A DNA stretch of 11,287 nt from Acidaminococcaceae bacterium UBA2453. Lineage in GTDB: Bacteria > Bacillota > Negativicutes > Acidaminococcales > Acidaminococcaceae. This document shows, piece by piece, positions 6,631 through 11,287 of the stretch. The stretch spans positions 1-11,287 of the forward strand of contig DDQB01000056.1 in the NCBI GenBank assembly GCA_002342505.1, given 5' to 3'. Position 1 is the stretch's first letter. Each line of letters begins with the position of its first letter. A model generated the notes under the pieces. The model was not told the origin of the DNA. It saw nothing but the letters and a program-made list of their open reading frames with translations, and did not search any database. A program made the translations under genes and the position numbers.

Positions 6631-7662
6631 TTATTTTGTGCAGAGATCCAGAATCTTTTTGCCCTGTTCGCCGGCATGTTTCGTGAAGATATCCCATACA
6701 GGTTTGGTAGCTTCCTGCCATGCCTTGATCTCATTTTCAGGCACCACATACACTTCCATGCCTTTTGCTTTCAGGTCTTCCAGTCCTTTCAGGTCTTCGG
6801 CCTTGGCGTTCTTGCGCAGGATGTCCCGCACTTCCACGGCTGCTTCCATGAAGGCTTTCTGCTGTTTGTCGCTCATCTTGGCAAAAGATTTGTCATTCAT
6901 GGCCACCACAAATTCCGGAGACGCATGGTTGGTAACGGTCAGGTACTTGGTAACTTCATACATCTTGCGGTCGCGCATGGCCGGAGCGCCGGAGCTCTGT
7001 CCGTCAATGGTGCCGCGCTGCAGGGCCATGTACACTTCGCCTGCGCCCATGGTAACAGGAGATGCGCCCAGGGCTTTGATGGTTTCGGAGGCCAGTTCGC
7101 TGTAGCCGCGAATCTTCAGGCCTTTAAAATCTTCCGGCTTTTTGATGGGCCGTTTGTTGTTGGCATACTGTACAAAACCGTAGTCAGCCCAGTACACTAC
7201 CTTAACGTGCTTTTTAGCCATTTCTTCTTCCAGAATCTTGCCCATGCCGCCGTCAATGGCAGAGTCAACCTTTTCATAGCCCGGGAATACGAAAGGAACG
7301 TCGAACACTTCCATGGCCGGGATGATGGTAGCCCAGCGGCCAACGGTGTTCAGGCCCATGTCTACGCCGCCGGTCATGATAGCGTCGTTCATGGTTTTAT
7401 CATTATATAACTGGCCTGCCGGGAAAGAAGTGATCACAACTTCACCGTTTGTCTTTTCTTTAACTTTGGTAATGAAAGTCTCTACGCCTTTTGCTACAGG
7501 ATGATTTGCCGGCAGCGCGTATGCTAATTTGTACTCTACTTTTTTGCCTGCCGCCGGGGCCGCCGCCTTTTTATCGCCGCCTCCGCCGCAGCCTGCCGCA
7601 CAGATCGTCGCCATTGCCAATGCTGCTACCGCCATCGCTTTAACCCATTTTCCAGTTTTCAT
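6631..7662 (-). CDS. dctP: TRAP transporter solute-binding lipoprotein (DctP family)
   Basis: This 343-residue extracytoplasmic binding protein captures the solute for the DctQM permease. Residues 1-24 form a lipoprotein signal peptide (basic start, hydrophobic AVAALAMATI core). The lipobox CAAGC places the lipid-bearing cysteine at residue 25, followed by a glycine and Ala/Lys-rich linker. The DctP fold follows, with YALPANHPVAKG (48-59), SFPAGQLYND (79-88) and KGLKIRGYSEL (180-190). Arg185 in the last segment matches the conserved arginine that usually grips the substrate carboxylate. Further on come MGAGEVYMALQRGTIDGQ (205-222) and SPEFVVAM. I chose the ATG at 7660-7662, with GGAGG eight nt upstream; a GTG five codons earlier overlaps that site. 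The conserved arginine suggests a carboxylate ligand, such as an amino acid, 2-oxo acid or dicarboxylate. The T-box points to leucine metabolism. Confidence 0.94.
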   Translation of the reverse strand: MKTGKWVKAMAVAALAMATICAAGCGGGGDKKAAAPAAGKKVEYKLAYALPANHPVAKGVETFITKVKEKTNGEVVITSFPAGQLYNDKTMNDAIMTGGVDMGLNTVGRWATIIPAMEVFDVPFVFPGYEKVDSAIDGGMGKILEEEMAKKHVKVVYWADYGFVQYANNKRPIKKPEDFKGLKIRGYSELASETIKALGASPVTMGAGEVYMALQRGTIDGQSSGAPAMRDRKMYEVTKYLTVTNHASPEFVVAMNDKSFAKMSDKQQKAFMEAAVEVRDILRKNAKAEDLKGLEDLKAKGMEVYVVPENEIKAWQEATKPVWDIFTKHAGEQGKKILDLCTK

Positions 7663-7811
7663 TTTGTTTTCCTCCACTCCTCATTTTTAATATAAAAATA
7701 ACAGAATACAGAGTTTAAGGGTGCCGGCAAAATGCGCCCGGCATTTCCCTGAGGGCCGCCGAACCCAATGTATAAAAACAGCAACGCGCCATACGCTGCC
7801 GTTATAAATTA
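7663..7811 (-). other. Spacer between the T-box terminator and dctP
   Basis: The transcript runs 149 nt from the T-box terminator to the dctP start. It carries minor hairpins, among them GCCGG pairing with CCGGC around 7720-7745, but none with a U-run. I see no second promoter matching consensus and no credible small gene. The dctP ribosome binding site closes the stretch. Confidence 0.5.
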
Positions 7812-7844
7812 GAAAAGCCCCTGTCGGAAAAATCCGGCAGGGGC
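7812..7844 (-). terminator. Regulated intrinsic terminator of the T-box leader
   Basis: On the minus strand GCCCCTG and CGGA pair with TCCG and CAGGGGC (7817-7844), with one C-A mismatch and a 4-nt loop. TTTTC follows at 7812-7816. Its 5' arm contains the CCCCT that would otherwise pair with AGGG in the antiterminator, which is the expected mutually exclusive layout. Confidence 0.9.
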
Positions 7845-8042
7845 GTGATTCACGCGGTACCACCCTACATTATACTCTATGGCCTGATAACGCCGCCGCA
7901 GCGCTTTATCCTAAAAGCGATCCTTCTCAGATAAAGAGTTCGCAGGTGAGAAGCTTAGGCGTTTCCGCCGGCTTGCACCATCCGCCGGCTCTCTGTAGTC
8001 CACACGTAAAGCTATTCCTGTTCATAACTTCTATTTGAAATT
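7812..8042 (-). ncRNA. T-box leader (tRNA-sensing riboswitch), specifier read as CUC/Leu
   Basis: The T-box sequence AGGGTGGTACCGCG lies on the minus strand at 7853-7866. Stem I begins with AGTT (8026-8029) pairing with AACT (7937-7940). A kink-turn-like internal loop follows, then CAGG (8017-8020) with CCTG (7943-7946). Above it is the specifier loop (AAT on one side, TCTCA on the other), then AGCTT with AAGCT. The distal arm has the conserved AGAGAGCC and GGTGCAAGCC elements. The triplet just before the A next to the lower helix is CTC (7948-7950), a leucine codon. Stem II is CTTTATC with GATAAAG. In the antiterminator AGGG pairs with CCCT and GCGTG with CACGC, leaving the bulge TGGT, which fits a tRNA with discriminator A (true of tRNA-Leu and tRNA-Phe, not tRNA-Ser). 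Uncharged tRNA should prevent termination and switch on dctPQM. Confidence 0.93.
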
Positions 8043-8048
8043 ACATCA

Positions 8049-8077
8049 AGTATAGCAAGGCGGTTTTTAAATGTCAA
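8049..8077 (-). promoter_or_regulatory. Sigma-70-type promoter of the T-box/dctPQM transcript
   Basis: A perfect -35 TTGACA (8072-8077) and a near-perfect -10 TATACT (8049-8054) on the minus strand are exactly 17 bp apart. Initiation would fall near 8042, about 13 nt before the base of T-box Stem I. The upstream RNase gene has its own terminator, so this is the operon's main promoter. A strong promoter with control left to the leader is typical of T-box units. Confidence 0.88.
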
Positions 8078-8133
8078 TATTTTTTTCACATTTTGTTTAC
8101 AATTACATCGCCACGCAGATTATTGTTTTCACA

Positions 8134-8158
8134 GAAAAGACAGCGGCTCCCCGCTGCC
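8134..8158 (-). terminator. Intrinsic terminator of the beta-CASP RNase gene
   Basis: Minus-strand CAGCGG pairs with CCGCTG around a GGAG loop, extended by a G-C and a G-U pair (8139-8158), and TCTTTT follows. It lies about 60 bp after the gene's stop codon and 57 bp before the T-box promoter, so the two transcription units are insulated. Confidence 0.8.
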
Positions 8159-8215
8159 TTTTCCTATAAGTTTGAGATTTTAAACTGTATGTTTCTCCCG
8201 AACCTGCGCTTCCGT

Positions 8216-9823
8216 TCAGATATTTCCCAGCATATCGTCCATGTAACGGCGCACCTTCTCCAGTTTTTTGCGCATCTGTTCGGCTTTGCCGCTGTCACGC
8301 AGCGCGATCTGTTCCATTTTATTCTTGTACTGCAGGTAGTTTCTTTCAACAATGGCAAGGGCATCCTGCAATTCGGCCACTTCCGGCATGGTCTCGATTT
8401 CCGGCGCCGCTTCGATAGTGTAATCCGTTCCTTCAATCACAACGCTGTCGCCGTACTTGGGGACATAAACAGCGGTTCCCAGCTGCATCTGCAGTTCCTT
8501 TGCCAAAGCGCTGGCAGAATCAAACTCGCCGTGAGTCACAAAGAAGATCTTCGGTTTCTGCTGCATCTTCTTGTACCAGGCCAGCAGCTGGTCTTTATCC
8601 GCATGGGCGGAAAAGCCCGTCATGTTAACGATCTCCGCCGCCACATGAATGGTCTCGCCCATGATCTTCACTTTCTTTGCCCCGTCGATAAGGTTGCGCC
8701 CCATGGTCCCCTCTGCCTGGAAACCGGCAAAGACGACAGTGCATTCCTGACGCCACAGGTTATGTTTCAGATGATGCAGGATCCGTCCTGCGTCCGCCAT
8801 GCCGCTGGCGGACAAAATGATCTTCGGTCCTTCAATCCCATTGATCATCCGGGACTCTTCCGCCGTAGGCGTAAAGTGCACATTCTTCATGGCAAAGAGA
8901 CGGTCGCCCTGGAATTCCACCAGCGCCCGCGTCTCCTCGTCGTATTCTTCTTTGCTGGCCAGGGTGATTCCCGTCGCCTTCGTAGCCAGCGGGCTGTCGA
9001 TATAGATCGGGACATCCGGGATTTTTCCTTCCTGCGTCAGCTTCTGGAAATAATACAGCAGCACCTGGGTACGCCCCACTGCAAAGGCGGGGATGATCAC
9101 ATTTCCGCCCCGCTCCACCGTATCATTAATGATCTTCGCCAGCTCGGCTTCCTTATCATAGGCCTTGTGGGTCCGGTTCCCGTAGGTGGATTCCGTCGTT
9201 ATAAAATCGGCCCCGTTCAGGATCGTCGGGTCTTCCACAATGGGCTGGTTAGGCTGCCCCACGTCCCCGGAGAAGATCATCTTTGTCTTTTTTCCGTTCT
9301 CTTCCACTTCCAGGCGCACTACCGCGCTGCCTAAAATGTGACCCGCCACATGCATCTTTGCCGTAACACCCGGGATGACCTCAAAGTCTTCTTCGAAATC
9401 ATGTACATAAAAATATTGCAGCGCCGTATAGGCATCGTCTACCGTAAACAGCGGCAATACTTCGGATTTCCCGGCCCGCAGTCCCTTGCGGTTGGCAAAT
9501 TCCGCATCGGATTCCTGGATGTGGGCGCTGTCCGGCAGCAGGATGGTGCAGAGCTGCTGCGTGGATTTTGTGCAGTGGATACGTCCTTTGAACCCTTCCT
9601 TCACCAGCCGGGGAAGCAGCCCGCTGTGATCCACGTGCGCATGCGTCAGGACCACGGCGTCGATTTCCGCCGGGTTAAAGGCAAAGGGCCTTTCATTAAA
9701 TGCTTTGATGGATTTGGATCCCTGGAACATACCGCAGTCCACCAGCATTTTTCTGTTTCCGATTTCAAGCAGATAGCAGGACCCCGTTACGGTACGTGCC
9801 GCGCCTAAAAATGTCAGCTTCAT
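8216..9823 (-). CDS. Beta-CASP metallo-beta-lactamase fold ribonuclease (COG1236/YSH1-like)
   Basis: This 535-residue cytosolic protein belongs to the zinc-dependent MBL/beta-CASP nucleases that act on RNA, related to CPSF73-type factors. The metal site is complete: HAHVDH (61-66), His162 in AGHILGS and Asp187 in FSGDVGQ, with a final His431 in VTHGE. The beta-CASP features are TTESTYGNRTH (Glu211), PAFAVGRTQ (245-253), the LSASGMADAGRILHHLKHNL stretch (337-356) and FSAHADKDQL (His407). Residues about 475-535 form an extra charged helical tail likely to be a coiled coil; it is not a KH domain. The ATG at 9821-9823 follows AGGAGGGG; a longer frame to 9901 lacks support. The RNA targets are unknown. 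It is distinct from the RNase J family, which has a different domain order. It has its own promoter and terminator. Confidence 0.93.
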   Translation of the reverse strand: MKLTFLGAARTVTGSCYLLEIGNRKMLVDCGMFQGSKSIKAFNERPFAFNPAEIDAVVLTHAHVDHSGLLPRLVKEGFKGRIHCTKSTQQLCTILLPDSAHIQESDAEFANRKGLRAGKSEVLPLFTVDDAYTALQYFYVHDFEEDFEVIPGVTAKMHVAGHILGSAVVRLEVEENGKKTKMIFSGDVGQPNQPIVEDPTILNGADFITTESTYGNRTHKAYDKEAELAKIINDTVERGGNVIIPAFAVGRTQVLLYYFQKLTQEGKIPDVPIYIDSPLATKATGITLASKEEYDEETRALVEFQGDRLFAMKNVHFTPTAEESRMINGIEGPKIILSASGMADAGRILHHLKHNLWRQECTVVFAGFQAEGTMGRNLIDGAKKVKIMGETIHVAAEIVNMTGFSAHADKDQLLAWYKKMQQKPKIFFVTHGEFDSASALAKELQMQLGTAVYVPKYGDSVVIEGTDYTIEAAPEIETMPEVAELQDALAIVERNYLQYKNKMEQIALRDSGKAEQMRKKLEKVRRYMDDMLGNI

Positions 9824-9840
9824 AACACCCCTCCTGTTTT

Positions 9841-9884
9841 CGGAACATCTGCCCGTTCCGGTTTTTCCTGCCCACCGCAGGCAG
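9841..9884 (-). promoter_or_regulatory. Two hairpins in the 5' leader of the RNase gene
   Basis: In the transcript, CTGCC pairs with GGCAG (9868-9884, 7-nt loop), then CGGAAC pairs with GTTCCG (9841-9860, 8-nt loop). The second ends 5 nt before the ribosome binding site (9828-9835). No U-run follows either, so they are not terminators. They could affect translation or serve as cleavage sites. The role is not shown by sequence alone. Confidence 0.45.
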
Positions 9885-9943
9885 CTTCCGGTTCTTTTCA
9901 AAACAATTATGCCGTTTCATAGCGATCATAGCGGGCGGATACC

Positions 9944-9972
9944 TTTATAGTTTTATTCTCTTTTCTTGTAAA
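9944..9972 (-). promoter_or_regulatory. Probable promoter of the RNase gene
   Basis: TTTACA (9967-9972) and TATAAA (9944-9949) on the minus strand are 17 bp apart, in the 169 bp gap after recQ. The implied leader is about 115 nt. No recQ terminator is visible before it, so read-through from recQ is possible too. Confidence 0.6.
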
Positions 9973-9992
9973 AATTCCTGCTGAAACTCCTG

Positions 9993-11231
9993 TCAAATCC
10001 GTAAAATATTTGTGAACCTTTGCCAGAACGGTTTTGTTTTACAGTAACTGCATTTTCCGCATTCCCCGGTTACATCTTCCCCGAAATAGCGCAAAATATA
10101 GTTACGAAGACAACCCTCATGCTGCGCGTAATCCCACATGGAAGCAAGCAGGGCCAGGGCCCGTTCCGGTTTTTCCTGCTGCCGGGCCAGCGCCTCATTG
10201 ATGGCAAAGTCTTCCCTGCTGTAAAGCAGCAAGCAATACGATTCTTCTCCGTTCCGTCCGGCCCGCCCCGCTTCCTGATAATACTCTTCCAGGCTCTGGG
10301 GCATATTGTAATGGATGACGAAGGACACATTTTCTTTATCAATTCCCATGCCGAAGGCGCTGGTCGCCGCCACGATCTTGATCCTGTCACAGATAAAATC
10401 CGCCTGGGTCCTGTTCCGTTCGCCGGGAGTCAGCCCCGCATGATACCGCGCAGCCGCGTACCCCTTCCGCTGCAGCAGCCGGAACACTTTTTCCGTGTTC
10501 TGATGGGTCGCGCAGTACACGATCCCGCTTCTGTCTTTCACTTTCTCCAACGCATCCAGCAGCGCTCTGTCTTTATCTGCCACGGATTTCTTTGCGAAAA
10601 ACAAATTGGGACGGTCAAAACCGCGAACGATTGCCGCCGGATCATTCATTCCCAGCCCGGTTATGATGTCCTGCCGTACGTGCGGCGTGGCTGTTGCGGT
10701 AAAGGCCGCGTACAGCGGACGCTTTGGCAGAGTTTTTATAAAATCCGGAATCTGCAGATACGCAGGACGGAAGTCGTGACCCCATTGGGACACGCAATGG
10801 GCTTCGTCCACAACGACAAACGACGGCGGGTTCTTTTGCGCAAACCGGATGAACCACTGGTTCTGCAGCCGTTCCGGCGAAAGATACAGAAGCTTGTAAA
10901 CACCTGCCTCCACATCCTGCAGAGTCTGGTTATAAGTGCGTTTGCTCATGCTGCTGTTAAGACACGCGGCCGGAATGTGCTTCTGCTGCAGATGGGCTAC
11001 CTGGTCTTCCATCAGGGAGATCAGCGGGGATATGACAAAGGTTACGCCGGGCTGCATCAACGCAGGAATTTGAAAGCATACCGATTTACCGGCGCCGGTT
11101 GGCAGGACAGCAAGACAGTCGCGTCTGCTGAGGATTGTATCTACCACGTCCCGCTGGCCGGGGCGAAAGGCGTCATAGCCGAACCAGGTCTTGAGTACTG
11201 TTTCCGGTTGCAAATAAGCATCTCCCTTCAT
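9993..11231 (-). CDS. RecQ-family ATP-dependent DNA helicase, core-only form
   Basis: RecQ helicases unwind DNA 3' to 5' in recombination and repair. All superfamily 2 motifs are intact: FGYDAFRPGQ (17-26), Walker A TGAGKS (45-50), DEAH in VVVDEAHCVSQWGHDFRP (139-156), FTATATP (177-183), IVYCATHQNTEKV (237-249), ATSAFGMGIDKE (289-300) and QEAGRAGRNG (319-328). Four cysteines (374, 391, 394, 397) form the RecQ zinc site. The protein stops 15 residues later, with no winged-helix or HRDC domain, at 412 residues against about 600 in E. coli RecQ. No frameshifted remainder is seen in the next 169 bp. The ATG at 11229-11231 lacks a ribosome binding site. An in-frame TTG at 11211-11213 has GGAG eight nt upstream and may be the true start. 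The upstream context lies outside the window. Confidence 0.9.
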   Translation of the reverse strand: MKGDAYLQPETVLKTWFGYDAFRPGQRDVVDTILSRRDCLAVLPTGAGKSVCFQIPALMQPGVTFVISPLISLMEDQVAHLQQKHIPAACLNSSMSKRTYNQTLQDVEAGVYKLLYLSPERLQNQWFIRFAQKNPPSFVVVDEAHCVSQWGHDFRPAYLQIPDFIKTLPKRPLYAAFTATATPHVRQDIITGLGMNDPAAIVRGFDRPNLFFAKKSVADKDRALLDALEKVKDRSGIVYCATHQNTEKVFRLLQRKGYAAARYHAGLTPGERNRTQADFICDRIKIVAATSAFGMGIDKENVSFVIHYNMPQSLEEYYQEAGRAGRNGEESYCLLLYSREDFAINEALARQQEKPERALALLASMWDYAQHEGCLRNYILRYFGEDVTGECGKCSYCKTKPFWQRFTNILRI

Positions 11232-11287
11232 AATAAAAATTGTAATTTGTGTGGCCCGGGCGGCACCGCCTTCATAAGGCGTCGCAA

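Noticed and set aside
6676..7410. Plus-strand open frame of 244 codons opposite dctP
   Set aside because: Same antisense mirror effect; no ribosome binding site and no recognisable domain.
8093..9334. Plus-strand open frame of 413 codons opposite the RNase gene
   Set aside because: It is antisense to a gene with an intact catalytic motif set, crosses that gene's terminator and the T-box promoter, and its translation (rich in His, Phe, Gln, Arg) resembles no family. GC-biased codons on the real strand leave this frame open.
9824..9992. Missing C-terminal RecQ domains in a frameshifted frame after the recQ stop
   Set aside because: All frames in this 169 bp stretch close quickly, and the space is too small for a winged-helix or HRDC domain.
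11245..11281. T-box-like or hairpin sequence near the right edge (AAGGCGGTGCCGCC on the minus strand)
   Set aside because: It lacks the essential TGG of a T-box (CGG instead), has no terminator partner in view and is cut by the window edge. The small CGCCTT/AAGGCG repeat has no U-run.

Overview
All the genes I can support in this window lie on the minus strand. They look like a stretch of ordinary chromosome from a diderm Firmicute. I would guess Negativicutes, possibly near Acidaminococcus or Phascolarctobacterium. The grounds are a tRNA-sensing T-box leader (a Firmicutes hallmark) beside a TRAP transporter with a lipoprotein binding protein, together with SepF, TypA and GC-moderate codon use. 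The taxon is inference, since no rRNA is present.

In transcription order (right to left) the window holds a short RecQ-type helicase (9993-11231) and a beta-CASP metallo-beta-lactamase RNase with its own promoter and a hairpin-bearing leader (8216-9823). A terminator follows, then a complete T-box leader with a near-consensus promoter (7812-8077). Next come a three-gene TRAP transporter dctP-dctQ-dctM (4797-7662), the ribosome-associated GTPase typA/bipA (2806-4638), a small sepF (2283-2636), the uracil permease uraA (950-2200) and its terminator. The 5' part of a PAS-GGDEF signalling gene (1-560) runs off the left edge.

The most interesting arrangement is the T-box directly upstream of the TRAP operon. 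Hand folding of Stem I gives a specifier loop whose best codon is CUC (leucine), and the antiterminator bulge UGGU fits a tRNA with discriminator A, as tRNA-Leu has. This predicts a TRAP transporter induced when tRNA-Leu is uncharged. Its cargo would then be leucine, a branched-chain amino acid, or the matching 2-oxo or 2-hydroxy acid, not the C4-dicarboxylate that a homology label would suggest.

Other points of note are regulatory. A consensus typA promoter sits upstream of the hairpin that would end the TRAP transcript, so that hairpin is also the first element of the typA mRNA. A strong intrinsic terminator lies 26 bp before the uraA start with no visible promoter after it. The RNase gene has two leader hairpins, and the GGDEF gene has a structured leader of about 145 nt. 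I found no CRISPR array, insertion sequence, prophage, tRNA or rRNA.
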